This document shows, piece by piece, positions 22,398 to 33,365 of a stretch of DNA of 64,000 nt. A program made the translations under genes and the position numbers. The stretch comes from Eriocheir sinensis. Taxonomy: Eukaryota > Arthropoda > Malacostraca > Decapoda > Varunidae. Each line of letters opens with the position of its first letter. Within the stretch, counting starts at the first letter, position 1. The stretch lies in the NCBI RefSeq assembly GCF_024679095.1, contig NC_066518.1, positions 10,263,583 to 10,327,582 of the forward strand, written 5' to 3'. Under the pieces are notes generated by a model. That model made no database searches and was not told the origin of the DNA. It saw only the letters and a list, made by a program, of their open reading frames with translations.

Positions 22398-23320
22398 CTC
22401 CATTATTCACATGCCCTATAGATTGGTGGTGTCATCATTAATCAACGTCTATTTTCTCTTTTTTATTTTCAAGCTCTAAATATATTTCATTTTTCGCAGA
22501 TGTGAGTTCGCGTCATTGCCCCTCCTGTTTTCTCACTTTACATTGCTTTGTGAATAATTCCGCTAAATCAAAGTTAAACGCCATCTCATTACGATTCCCA
22601 CTAGCCATATATCCTCCAACACAAGGGGTGGACGGGTGACTCCGCGGAAATGTAAACACCGAGATGTCAAAATTGCTAGGCGGGGTAAAATGGGTCACCT
22701 CGCCGCTCACCAGCCACTCATTCTCCAACTCTGTCATTGTACACGCGTCGGAAATGTGGCCTTGCTCCGAGAGAGAAAAAAGGAGTAGAAACACGAGATT
22801 CATGAGCCACAATGCTGCCTGTCTGCCTGCCTGTGTGTGTATGTATGAGGCTGCGTACGCGTATATCCTCGTGGCCCCGGGGTGGTGGGGGATAGATGTG
22901 GGACGATAGGCGCTTCTTCACATGGTTACTACTCCGATGTTGCTTGGTTTTGTTTCCTCTTATATATTTCAGTCAGAGAATAGACTAAGAGCTAAGTATT
23001 TTTCAAATTTCTTCTAAACTACTGTTCTTGTAAAGCAATGACCGTTCCCCCAAACTATGATGACTTTAGTTGCATTGATAATTAACGCTCCCAAGTAGAA
23101 ATGTTTTAATTGCCGAAGTAGTAGATTATTAGAGAATATATATTGTGAAAAAAAAAACATGAAGACAGCTACGACAAAAAAACAAAATTAGGAAAACGTG
23201 AGAATAGCGAATTCAAATATAAGTGTTGACATGATAATGAGAGTGTTCCGATGCTACGTTTGGACAACTTAATTATATAAACACGACGCAAGAATATGGA
23301 GAAAAGATAAAAGCAGCAGA
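22396..23320. other. Unassigned stretch
   Basis: Mixed composition to 22920, then AT-rich. No gene or repeat family recognised. Confidence 0.5.
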
Positions 23321-23329
23321 AACGTATTT

Positions 23330-23620
23330 TTTAAGAGGAGCAGAATCAGAGAATACGAAACGCATAAGGAAGTGGCAGCTGAAGTTTCTCGGTCATACAA
23401 AAAAAACGCAAAGGACGTGAAAGTGACAGCTTGCAAGGAAGAATGGAAGGTACACACGAGCAGGAGGAGGACAAAGAAGAAAGTATACGGACTGTTTCTT
23501 AGATTACTTTGACCGAGAATAGAGTGGAGGACATATTCAGAATGACGGTAACGGCAAGCTGATACTCCATGGTAACCTGCATCACTTGAAGGACACTTAC
23601 ATAAGACACCAGTGGAAAGA
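23330..23620 (+). pseudogene. Probable relic of a LINE reverse transcriptase C-terminus
   Basis: Across broken frames the plus strand gives IRKWQLKFLGHTKKTQ and then GGGQRRKYTDCFLDYF. This resembles the ...FLGHVxR...GxRGRGRQRxKYxD... region after the polymerase domain in endonuclease-encoding LINEs of the RTE/jockey type. Stops and shifts separate the blocks and no catalytic motif remains. The resemblance is from memory of the family pattern and is weak. Confidence 0.35.
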
Positions 23621-23856
23621 ATCAAAATTGTGGTATGGTATATGGCAAGCTTAGAATCGATGGAGAATATAAGAGTGGAGACAATGGTTTGCTTTACTTA
23701 CAGGCAAATGAAAATAAGGATTACACAACACTACTAATGAACAACAAGAGCGGTGGAATAAGGGTTAATGAGCACCGTAATGAGCAGATAGGGAGGTAGC
23801 GGGAAGAGGATGGGGGGGAGAAAGGGAGGGTTAGCTGTTACAAGCTCAAAGGAAGT

Positions 23857-23908
23857 GTGTGCGTGCGTGCGTGTGCGTGTGCGTGTGCGTTTGTGCGTGT
23901 GCGTTTGT

Positions 23909-23998
<90 letters not shown>

Positions 23999-23999
23999 A
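23857..23999. repeat. (GT)n with GTGC interruptions
   Basis: About 140 bp, beginning with GTGTGC units and becoming pure GT, with one GTGCGTGC interruption near 23965. Confidence 0.97.
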
Positions 24000-24149
24000 T
24001 CTGACAAACACAGACAAACAGAGAAAGACAGAAAACAGATACAAAACACCGAAAAAAACAAGAACCAACAACAAAAACAACGAGAAAACACGGAAAGGGC
24101 AAGAGAAGGAAAAAAATCCCTCATATCAGCTGACTGTGCAGGTAGCGTC

Positions 24150-24310
24150 CCGCGTTACCATGGCGACCAGCACTAGGACAGACCGGGGGCTCGTGATTGG
24201 TCAGGCGAACAGTGAGCTCCCCCAGGATTGGCCAAGGATTGAAAGCTCGGCGCTGATTGGCTGAGCTCCGCCTACACCTGAGTCGATTAGCATGAGGCGC
24301 ACACCTGGAA
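24150..24310. promoter_or_regulatory. Candidate promoter: RFX X-box-like site plus three CCAAT boxes
   Basis: GTTACCATGGCGAC at 24154-24167 matches the RFX X-box pattern (GTNRCC spacer RGYAAC) with one mismatch. Three inverted CCAAT boxes (ATTGG) follow at 24196-24200, 24227-24231 and 24256-24260. Their spacings of 31 and 29 bp are close to the roughly 30-bp spacing common for paired NF-Y sites. ATTAGCAT (24286-24293, octamer-like) and CACCTG E-boxes lie just downstream. The block is GC-rich and non-repetitive, unlike its surroundings. I identified no TATA box or linked first exon, so direction is unknown. Confidence 0.4.
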
Positions 24311-24625
24311 GTCGCCGCAGCAGCTACTTCTTGCCGTAATGAATCAGACGAGCAGCGGCGATTCTCAGAAGGAAGAAATCCGATACAGGAGCCAGGGATG
24401 AAACCTAATTAATTCAGGGAAAATATTGTACGGTGTATCTATGTTTTCCCGGTAGTAATAATTGTGCCTGAATCATGTCTGCGAGTAAGGTGAAATGATA
24501 GTAATAATGTGTACTGCCGCCTCCTGGAAACGCCGACACATATTTTCCCGTCGATACAATGCAACCTTCACCTCCCCCAAAAGTTATACCTCGACAATAA
24601 TTAATCTTAAAACATAACACGCAGA

Positions 24626-24626
<1 letters not shown>
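24311..24626. other. Unassigned stretch downstream of the promoter-like cluster
   Basis: A GC-rich start (to about 24400) turns AT-rich. It could be transcribed leader sequence if the cluster is a plus-strand promoter, but no splice-bounded frame is evident. Confidence 0.35.

Positions 24627-24660
<34 letters not shown>
24627..24660. repeat. (CT)n microsatellite
   Basis: CT array of about 34 bp. Confidence 0.98.
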
Positions 24661-24661
<1 letters not shown>

Positions 24662-25064
24662 ACATTTCACACATTACGCGGCTAGTCAATTAATATCAGA
24701 CAGGTAGGACCTCCCAAATCTCCCTTCAGACCTAAGTCAACCCTCGGGACGGAAGGGTAAGAGGAGGGCCTTGTGACGGGACACCCTTAGAGAGGAAGCC
24801 CATTAGAGGAACAAGGGCTGCAGTGGGGGAGACTATATAGTGACTGGAAAGGTTTGGCTTGGTAGTGGTAGAGATATAGATTGATGTAGAGAATAGAGTG
24901 GCTATGGTTGGTGTGTGGGAGCGTGACAGCAGTTGATAAGACAGGGATTGGAGGGGTAGAAGCTAGGCTGAAGAGGTAGAGAATAGAGTGGCAAAGGGTT
25001 GATGTGGTAGGAATCGTTGTGGTAGAGATTAGAGTGACAGGAGTTGATATTATTTATCTATTTA
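24661..25064. other. Unassigned, weakly repetitive G/A-rich stretch
   Basis: Repeated GGTAGAGAT(A/T)AGAGTG-like words at irregular spacing suggest a decayed minisatellite. No gene. Confidence 0.5.
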
Positions 25065-25248
<184 letters not shown>

Positions 25249-26480
25249 AGGGGTTGATGCGACAGGGATTGCAGTGGTAGTAAAAATTCGGGACTGGGGT
25301 TGAAGTGAAGGATAATGGATTGACTGAGGAAGGTCTGGAGTGACAAAGGGTGAACCGGCATAAGCTTCGACAGGGAAGATGTTACAAGGGCGAGGGTTGG
25401 AATAAAAAGGGCCGGAGTAATTAGGATTGCAGTGGCTGAAGGTAGAAGAGTTGGCGTGACATGGGTTAGGGGAGAGACATGAACTGAGTATAGCAGCGGT
25501 CAGGGTGAATGCACAGGTATCTTGTTAACCCTCAGAAACTATACAGCGGAGAGTCGGGGCGATGAAGGGAGAGACAAAAAGGATGAGTAAGAATAAGAGA
25601 TAGGGACGGGAGAGGATAGGCGAGACGGGGAAAGTAAAACAGGAAGAAATGGGGAATGGAAAAGAGAATAAACTAGAAAAGTTAAGTAGAACAGGGAGGA
25701 AGGGGAAGAGTGGAAAAGAAGGTAGGTGAGAAAAGGGGAACGCAAGGGAGGAGGAAGAGAGGATAGACGGTGGGGTAGAGAGAAAGAGTAGAAAATGAAG
25801 GAGGGGAAAGAGAAGGTACGCAAGAAAAAGTAAATAGAACACGAGGGAAGGGGAAAGGAAGAAGAGAAAAGAGGATAGGCGGTCGGGGAGAGAGAGAGAG
25901 AGAGTGGGAGTGAGTGAGGGCGCAGGCGTGTGGGTCAGGACGCAAGGGAAGCAAAGGGTGTAGGTTCTAAAAATTACCACCGTCCCGAGAGCAACATTGT
26001 GTCCGCGCCGTAACCTTTAAGCAGGAAGTCAAGAATAAGGCCCCGAGGGAAGCCGCCAACCCGCCATTGTTTCCTGGGGCCGCGTGCTTGATGGTCCCAG
26101 CACACCTGAGGCACGAGCAGGTGTTAGTGGTGGCCAGGTGCTCGAGACTAAATACCATAATTCGCTACCTAAACTAGAAAAATACAAACAAACCAGCGGG
26201 GATGAGAGAAGTGGCAAGGAAAGGAAAAGAGAGAAGGAAGGAAACGGGAAAGAGAGGAAGAGGAAAAGAGAAGAGTTAGGAAGGAGGAAAACAGGGGATG
26301 GATAAGAAGAGGAAAATAAAACAGGGAGGAATGAGAAGAGTGGAAAACAGGATAAGAGAGAAGAGGAAAGAGAAGAGTTGGGGAGGAGGAAAACAGGGGT
26401 GGATAAGAAGAGGAAAGTAAAACAGGGAAGAATGAGAAGAGTGGAAAACAGGATAAGAGAAGAGAGGAAAGTAAAACGTG
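25249..26480. repeat. Purine-rich domain with 102-bp tandem units
   Basis: The plus strand is A/G-rich from 25540, except a mixed block at 25970-26180. Near its end AAGAGTT(A/G)GG recurs at 26271 and 26373, giving two units of 102 bp that are nearly identical (shared words AACAGGG, GGATAAGAAGAGGAAA, AATGAGAAGAGTGGAAAACA). The 25600-25870 part looks like an older version of the same unit. Confidence 0.8.
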
Positions 26481-26516
26481 TGTGAAGCTGGCAATCATGA
26501 AGGTATAAACAAATAG

Positions 26517-26520
<4 letters not shown>

Positions 26521-26580
<60 letters not shown>
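26521..26580. repeat. (CA)n microsatellite
   Basis: Pure CA array of 60 bp. The words (G)CTTG(T/C)TCAAGAAGGT recur just after it (26581) and at 26672, a small local duplication. Confidence 0.97.
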
Positions 26581-26583
<3 letters not shown>

Positions 26584-26739
26584 TGTTCAAGAAGGTGAAT
26601 TTGACAATTATGTAAATATAAACAAACAAAAAAACACATACACACAAACACACATACTGACACACACACACGCTTGCTCAAGAAGGTAAAGACTCACACC
26701 ACGAAATCAATACCAAGAGAAAAAGTGAAACGACAGCCA

Positions 26740-26879
26740 CGCGACTCTATGCAGCACTAACGGGGGCGACGAGGCAATCAGGCGCAGCACCGCAGGTAGT
26801 CTAGGGCAAGGCCGGGGCGCCCCTCAAAGCCGCTCACCTGGCAGACACGCAAGGGGGGCAGCGACAGGTAAGCTAAACA
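26740..26879. other. GC-rich island with consensus splice-donor word
   Basis: About 140 bp of GC-rich unique sequence ending in GCGACAGGTAAGC (donor CAG|GTAAGC at about 26868). It could be a non-coding exon, but no frame through it is usefully open and no acceptor was identified. Confidence 0.25.
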
Positions 26880-27240
26880 TTTACACCTGTGCAGACCCTA
26901 GAAAAGGTACGCTTTGCACACTCATACAACCCACACACCTGTACCACTGTCTATCTATCTCTACTTTTCTATCTAACCTTTCCTTCTACTTCAGTCTATA
27001 TATGTATTCACACCTGCAATAACCCATGAATAGGTACACTTTGCATACCTATATAACCTACCCACCTGTACCACATCTATCTATCCCTCTCTTTTCTATC
27101 TATCTTTTCCTTTTATCTCTATCTCTATATGTATTCACACCTGCACAAACCCATGAACAGGTATACTTTACACACCTATATAACCTAAACACCTGTACAG
27201 CCATCTATTTATCCTTCCTTTCTATCTATCTATATCTTTC
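26880..27240. repeat. 127-bp tandem repeat with phased E-boxes
   Basis: Three diverged units start at ACACCTG words at 26883, 27010 and 27137, exactly 127 bp apart. Each unit carries two CACCTG E-box cores exactly 52 bp apart (26884/26936, 27011/27063, 27138/27190). Between them lies a conserved segment including AGGTA(C/T)(G/A)CTTT, followed by a variable CTAT-rich linker. Confidence 0.9.
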
Positions 27241-27245
27241 TATCA

Positions 27246-27630
27246 GCCCGTATTCGTAAGCCTGCCATTGCCTCAGTTCGCTCGTTTGAAAGACTCTCGT
27301 AGAAGTTTCTAGGATTTCCATGGGCTGTTTTGTATTCCTAGCGATAGTCTTTCAAGAGGAGGGTATCAGGACACCTCTCCTCCCAAAATTGACCCCTCTT
27401 TCGGCCACCTCCTTGGATTCTTTTTAGGAGCAGCGAGTAGCGGGCTTTTATTTTATTATTGTTTCCTTTTTTTGTGCCCCTGAGCTGTCTCCTTTGTTGT
27501 AAAAAAAAAAAAATAGTCTGACACAACTTCTGCATCTTCGTCAGGAAAATCGCCCATGTGAAAACCTAGCTGATCTTTTCTCTGGCCTTTGAAATTAGTT
27601 GTAATGGAAGCCCGAGACGTTTAAGGTTAA
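27246..27630 (+). repeat. Repeat family B, copy 1, interrupted by a SINE-A insertion
   Basis: The left part is 27246-27350 and the right part 27520-27630. Joined across the insertion, they align with 14915-15096 (minus) and, more loosely, 33604-33806 (plus). The shared 3' block contains CCATGTGAAAACC, CTCTGGCCTTTGAAA and GGAAGCCCGAGACG words. No ORF. The class is unknown and could be a MITE-like or decayed element. Confidence 0.75.
27351..27512 (+). mobile_element. SINE-A, full copy with target-site duplication
   Basis: This is the reference copy of the family. It starts TTCAAGAGGAGGGTATCAGG, contains TCTTTCGGCCACCTCCTTGG and GAGCAGCGAGTAGCGGGC, and ends TGAGCTGTCTCCTTTGTTGT plus a 12-base A-tail. 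ATAGTCT occurs at 27344-27350 and again at 27513-27519, a 7-bp target-site duplication. Poly(A) plus a target-site duplication indicates retrotransposition by borrowed LINE machinery. I see no convincing tRNA A/B boxes, so it may derive from another RNA or from a LINE 3' end. Confidence 0.88.
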
Positions 27631-27639
27631 GAACTTATG

Positions 27640-27960
27640 TCTATCTCTCTATCAATCTATATTTCTTTCATGGTCTCTCGTATTTAGTATCCCATTCTCT
27701 TTATACAGCTTCTACAAGGCCCACCTCTATCTCTGTCTCTCTCTCAATCCATATCTCACTCATAGTCTCTCGTATTCTACAATCCATCTCTTGTATAGTT
27801 TTTGCGAGACACATCTATCTCTCTGTCTCTCTATCTCTCTCTCAGTCTCTCGTATTCTGCATTCCTCTGTATTCAGCTTTTGCGAGACCCACCTCTATCT
27901 CTATCTCTCTAGCAGTCTCGTATTGTGCATCCCATTCTCTGTATACAAATTCCTCGAGAC
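27640..27960. repeat. Diverged C/T-rich tandem array
   Basis: Units share TCTCTCGTATT(C/T), a CATCCCATTCTCT word and GAGAC(C)CACCTCTATCTC at spacings of roughly 75-100 bp. Related words occur at 32950-33365 (AGTCTCGTATTCTGCATCTC), so the two arrays may share ancestry. Confidence 0.7.
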
Positions 27961-29123
27961 CTACCTCACCTGTACCTGTCACTATATCCCATGTGGGGGG
28001 TTGCTTACACCTGTCCTAACCTGGGATCACATCATAACAGAGGACGCACATCAAAGGGACGCCTCCGCTTTAGTTTAAAATCTCCCTTCCGCGAGGCGAC
28101 CTTTCCTTTGTTACTTTTGGGAGGTAATTAAAAAACCCTTTTCATGTCGGGCTTCAAAAATAGTTTACATCTTCAGCTCATCACCCCAAAAGATGCTTCG
28201 GCGGAGGAAGGGTTGAGGAGGGACAACACTCTCCTCCGTGCTTATGAGGGAAGTAAAGAACGGGATCAAAAAAAGGGAGAAGTAAAGGAGGTAAGTAAAG
28301 GGGAGGATATGAGGGCATCTTCCACGAGTAATTGATGACCGACAAGAGCCCAACGAGGAGCAGGGAGGGGATTAAGGAAGAGGTAGGAAAGGAAAGCAAG
28401 GAAGGAAAGGGAAGGGAAGGAGGTGGAGATGAGAGGACGGCACTAAAGGGGAGGGGAGGTAAGAGAACGGGAAGCGGGAGAGATAGAGGGTAAAAGGAGA
28501 CAGGAGAAAGGAAAGGAGGGGAAGGAGGTGGAGATGAGACAATATGAATAAAGGGAAGGAGGGGGATAACAGAAAGGGAACTGAGAGGAATGAGAAGTAA
28601 AAAGAGAAGGAAGCAAAGAGAAAAAACGGATAAGAGAAAGGAGAGAAGGAGACGAAGAAAGGAGGGAGGGGGCAGGACGGGAAGGAGGTAAGAGAAAGGT
28701 AAACAAGAGGCATGGGAATTAAAAGGAGAAAGACCCCCCAAAAAAATTAAAGAAAAAAAAGTGTAGGGAAATTAGCAGCAGTAGGAAGAGAGCTGAGAGT
28801 GGAGGGAAGTGCGTGGTGGTGGGAGAAGAATAGACGACTGAAAGAGAGGAAGAAGGAGGAGGAGGGACGGGAGGGTTGAAGCAGCAGGAGAGAAAGAGAA
28901 AGAGAGAGCAGCAAAGAGGAAACCCAAGCTGAAGTGAACTTTTTCGTGGTCATGGGAGGCGTAAAGAGGGAGAGGAAATCCATCATGAGAGTTGGAGAGA
29001 GGAGAGGGACACCAGTGATTGAGGAGAAGAGAGGAGGTAAGGAGAAAAGGACACTCAGGATGAAGGGAAGGGAAGGGGAGGAAATGGGAGGCAGAAACCA
29101 GAAGAGGGAACAACCACCAACAA

Positions 29124-29470
29124 GGAATGGGCAGCTATTTTAGACAGGAAACGTTGGGAAGGAAAGGACAGGAAAGGAAAGGGAAGGGAAGGGAGGGGAA
29201 GAGGAAGGGAGGGGGATGGAGGTAATGTCAAGAAGAAACAAGAGACTCGGACCACTCACCAACACGGAATGGGTAGCTATTTTAGACAGGGAACGTTGGG
29301 AAGGAAAGAACAGGAAAGGAAAGGGAAGGAAAGGGAAGGGAAGGGAAGGGAAGGGGATGGAGGTAATGGAAAGAAGAAACTCACCAACACGGAATGGGCA
29401 GCTATTTAAGACAGGAAACGCGGGGAAGGAAAGGACAGGAAAGGGAGGAAAGGGAAGGGGGTATAGGGAG
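29124..29470. repeat. Three-unit VNTR-like repeat, 142 and 125 bp spacing
   Basis: GGAATGGG(C/T)AGCTATTT begins at 29124, 29266 and 29391. Each is followed by AGACAGG(G)AACG, GGGAAGGAAAG(G/A)ACAGGAAA and a variable-length (GGGAA)n. The different unit lengths come from the internal GGGAA tract. Confidence 0.88.
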
Positions 29471-29728
29471 GGAAGTCGAGGCAGGTAGGAGGCAACTAAC
29501 TCGGCTGTCGTTTAAATGGGACCCTCGGGGAAGGAAGGACCCGGGTCACACGCGTAATAGAAAGCCACGAAAGGGTACGAGGAGCGAGAAAGAAGCTGAA
29601 GAAGGACGCGCAACGAAGAGGGACCGGCCACATAAATTAGGAAGCAATGAAAGAAAAATAAATAAATACTGAATACTGAAATTAATGATGCCAGAAAAAG
29701 AGGAAAATGATAGGAAAAAAACAAGCGA

Positions 29729-29830
29729 TTAAGAGTGAGTTAAGGAGCTGGAGGAGGAGGAGCAGGAGGAGGAGGAGGAGGAGGAGGGAGAGAAGGAGGA
29801 GGAGGAGGAGGGAATAGAAGAAGAAAAGGA
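29729..29830. repeat. (GGA)n triplet array
   Basis: Imperfect GGA/GAG triplets over about 80 bp. Confidence 0.9.
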
Positions 29831-29871
29831 GAAACCAACCACATTAATCAAGGAGACGAAAGAAAGCAAAT

Positions 29872-29873
<2 letters not shown>

Positions 29874-29962
<89 letters not shown>
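29874..29962. repeat. (CA)n microsatellite
   Basis: Pure CA array of about 88 bp followed by C-rich sequence. Confidence 0.98.
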
Positions 29963-29963
<1 letters not shown>

Positions 29964-30249
29964 CCCCCCCCACAAACATTTCCCCCCTCCCCTTCCCCCT
30001 CCCCCCCACACACAATGATGAACGTGAAGATTATAAAAGGAGATGAGAAAAAAGTGAAAGGGATAGAAAGAGAGAAGTTAATCAAGCGCTTGCATTGCCT
30101 CCCTCCCTCCCTGCCTCCCTCCCGGCCATTACTAAATTCATAATGCACACGCCGACTTATAAATCACGCCATGGGCCGCTCACTGCAGGAGGGCGAAGCG
30201 AAATGAAAAGAGGTGAGCGAAGAAATTTAAAGGAAAGGCCATAAACGGT

Positions 30250-30425
30250 GGGGGAAGGGAAGGGAAGGGAAGGGAAGGGAAGGGAAGATAAGGGAAGGGA
30301 AGATAAGGGAAGGGAAGGGAAGGGAAGGGAAGGGGAAGGGAAGGGAAGAGAAGAGAAGAGAAGGGATGGGAAGGGAAGAGAAGAGAAGGGAAGGGTGGTG
30401 GAGGAGGAGGAGGAGGAGGAGGAAC
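30250..30425. repeat. (GGGAA)n pentanucleotide array then (GGA)n
   Basis: About 145 bp of GGGAA with GATAA and GAGAA variants, then about 25 bp of GGA. The same pentanucleotide appears at 39195. Confidence 0.95.
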
Positions 30426-31065
30426 GGCGACGGAGGGGAAAACGAAGATAAATGTGAATATAAGGAGGAGGAATAGAAAGCAGCAACAATTGAGATAAAG
30501 TTGTGGATAAACGATGAATGATGCGAAGAAAAGGAGGAGAGAAGAAGAGAGGAGAGAGAGGAAAAGAAGGAGGAGGAGGAGGAGGAGGAGCAGAATGATG
30601 CGGAGAAGTTGCAGCGGTAGAATGCCGACGAGGAGGAAGAGGGGGAGGAGGAGAAGGAGGAAAAAGAAAATTAAGAAAAATCTACAAAAAAGAAAGACGA
30701 GGAGAAGGAAAGGAAAACGAAAATGAAACTGACAACGACAAAGACGAGGACGAGGACGAAGAGGAGAAGAGGAAGACACGAAAACGGAGATAACAAAACA
30801 ACGACGAGAGTGAGGAAAAAGAGAAGAAGGAGAAGGAAGATGAAAAAGAGGCCATAAAGAAACACGGAGATGATGACCAAAAAAAAAAAAAATAAATAAA
30901 TAAAAGCAAAGAGGAGTAAGAAGGACACATCATCTTCATTCAAGAGGAAGAGTAACAATAAAAGAGGATTGGTTCTGGCATGAGGGTGTGACAAATTCAT
31001 CTCATTTTCCAGCGATAAAACCAAGACAGCAACATAATTTTCAGTAGCATATCCACTCATTTCTA

Positions 31066-31150
31066 CATTCTTTCTATGAGTAGGGATTAGCGGGCTTATT
31101 GTGTTTATTTAATTATACCCCTGAGCTGTTCCCTTTGCTGTAAAAAAAAA
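31066..31150 (+). mobile_element. SINE-A, 5'-truncated copy
   Basis: This copy keeps only the 3' half: TTAGCGGGCTTATT, then CCCCTGAGCTGTTCCCTTTG, CTGTA and a short A-tail. It is more diverged than the copy at 27351. Confidence 0.8.
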
Positions 31151-31360
31151 TTGTGTTCTGTCCCTTAACACAAAATAGAAAGTCCCATAAAAATAATGAG
31201 TAGTGTTTCAACTTCAGCATCATCATCATTATAACAAAATATAATTACATCCAAAACTGTCGATTAAACTTGTTCACTCTCGGGAAAACTCATTAGCAGA
31301 ATATTTATAAAGTTTGAGGTCCCTATAAATATACACTAATAATGAATGTAACTCTCTCTA

Positions 31361-31680
31361 GCACTCCTTTTTCTAGTTCTCCTTTTTAGTTCTTTCATCC
31401 TCCTTTTTTTTTTTTTATACGAAGTCAGCACCGAATGGCCTCCTTCCTCGCTGTAGCTTTGATTTCGACCCCTTCTAAAGTTGTCGGGTCTCGCTTAAGT
31501 AAGACGTTGAAGGAGCCGGAAATCTCTCTTGCACTCCTTTTTCTAGTTCTCCTTTTTAGTTCTTTCATCCTCCTTTTTTTTACGAAGTCAGCACCGAATG
31601 GCCTCCCTCCTCGCTGTAGCTCTGATTTCGACCCCTTCTCAAGTTGTCGGGTCTCGCTTAAGTAGGACGTTGAAGGACTA
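31361..31680. repeat. 170-bp tandem duplication
   Basis: GCACTCCTTTTTCTAGTTCT begins at 31361 and 31531. The second unit runs to about 31680. Both contain a T-run, GAAGTCAGCACCGAATGGCC, GATTTCGACCCCTTCT and GTCGGGTCTCGCTTAAGTA, with only a few differences besides T-run length. The parent sequence is unrecognised, and the high identity implies a recent duplication. Confidence 0.92.
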
Positions 31681-32513
31681 AATTCTTACAAGACTCTTTC
31701 GACGCCGGTGGAGCTTCTCTAAGGGCGATCTTCCGACTACCTGGCGCTTACCTTCAATTTCCTGGTTTCGCTTTCAACATGCTGAGAGGGAAGATGTACG
31801 TCCCTCCTTTGAACTGAGGAAAAGTGCAAGAGGATGCGGAAATAGATATCTAATTCCCTCGTGACATAGATGAATAGAAGTTACTTTTTGGAGAACTGTA
31901 CGCGCCTCCTTTGAAATGAAGAGGACTCGGAAATTAGTCTAAGCCCTTCGTTACTTAGTTAGATAGCTGTTACTTTTCTGTATCGATTGCAGTTCCAGAA
32001 TGTCAGTCCACGCATTACACGACATTCACATAAAAGTTACATTGGACTATTTTGCAAAGCTCTTTCGTGGTTTTTTCCTCATCCGTCGACGTTTCCAGCC
32101 ACACCTTGCGTCAACAGTCTCCCCACCCCACCCCACCCCCACCCCAAGACCTACAATCTGGCACCTCCACAACACATTTATTTTGCATCCATTCCTCTGA
32201 CGCACGACACATAAAACTATCACACCTCCCTCAGTAAGCCGCCCCCCTTTTTGACCTTAAATCTTGGCACACTAACGTCTTCAGGACACGACTCGATGAT
32301 CTGCTGCACAACCGTTCGATTCCCCTTAACGCCCAGCCAACCAACGACAGCCTCCTGCTTTAAGAGAGTTCGTGACTGCTCTCCTCTTTGCTCGGGCCAT
32401 TAAAGGGACATTCCACAGCCTGCACTCCCCTGCCGCCAATGAGCTGAGGTGAGCCAGAGTGACGGTGTGGAAGAATTTCGAACTATTTTTTTATGCATTT
32501 TCTTGTGTGTGTA

Positions 32514-32515
<2 letters not shown>
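31681..32515. other. Unassigned stretch
   Basis: Mixed composition with a CCCCACCCC-rich patch at 32120-32145. No gene recognised. Confidence 0.5.

Positions 32516-32568
<53 letters not shown>
32516..32568. repeat. (GT)n microsatellite
   Basis: GT array of about 53 bp. Confidence 0.98.
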
Positions 32569-32573
<5 letters not shown>

Positions 32574-32949
32574 CCGTGAGTGGAGGAGAGCGCAGAGGCA
32601 GACACAAAAGAGGGAAAGACGCATGAGGAATGATGAAAAGCCGCACTGAAGATTAAGTCTAGCCCCTCCCCTTCCCCCCCCCCCCCCAAAAAAAAAAAAA
32701 TGACGTAAATACATTTCGTTCAATAACATTTTCCTCAGCGGCTCAAGGACTCTGGGGACGAGGGACACGTCTTATTTTTGGGGGGGGAGGTGGGGGGGGG
32801 GGGCGTGATAAGTTTAATGCAACGGGTCCTTCGCTATCAGGAACCAAACACTACTGAGAGAGATGCTTCTGATTGTTTTGTTACCATCAATCTCAAGGGC
32901 CAATGCGACGGAGATGAGCACAGAGGCCACGCGCAGTGATAGCGTATGC

Positions 32950-33365
32950 CCCCTACTTTACCTTCACCTTTTTATCTATCACTCCTTTCTATCTATATCC
33001 ATATCTCCTTTCTATACCTATCTCTTTATCGGTCTATATTCCTCTCTGAGTTTTCATATTCTCCATCTCATCTCTCAATCACTGCATCTTATCCTGATCA
33101 ATCCATATGAATGTTATTTCTGTTTTCTAAATGTCTATCTCCATCACTCCTTCATATCTCCATCTCTCCATCAATCTATATATCTCCATCATAGTCTCGT
33201 ATTCTGCATCTCATCTCTTTACTATCAGTCCATATGAGTGTTTTTTTTTCTGCTTTTCTATCTATCTTCCTTCAATTCTGTCTCTCTCTCCTTTTTATCC
33301 CTATCTCCCCATCAAGCTATATCCCTCTCATTCACGTATTCTGCCTCTCATCCCTCTATCAATCC
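32950..33365. repeat. Diverged CTAT/C/T-rich tandem array
   Basis: Repeated (A/C)TCAGTCCATATGAGTG and (A/T)TCAATCCATATGAATG words at 33097-33112 and 33226-33241, about 129 bp apart, flanked by CTATCTCC(A/C)TC runs. It shares words with 27640-27960. Confidence 0.7.

Larger units (their letters stand above)
28190..30900. repeat. Purine-rich domain of minisatellites
   Basis: The plus strand is A/G-dominated for about 2.7 kb. Inside it AAGGAGGTGGAGATGAGA recurs about 105 bp apart (28418 and 28523). A three-unit repeat at 29124-29470, a (CA)n array and a (GGGAA)n array are listed separately. Frames here are Glu/Lys/Arg/Gly-rich artefacts on one strand and Ser/Phe/Leu-rich on the other. Confidence 0.75.
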
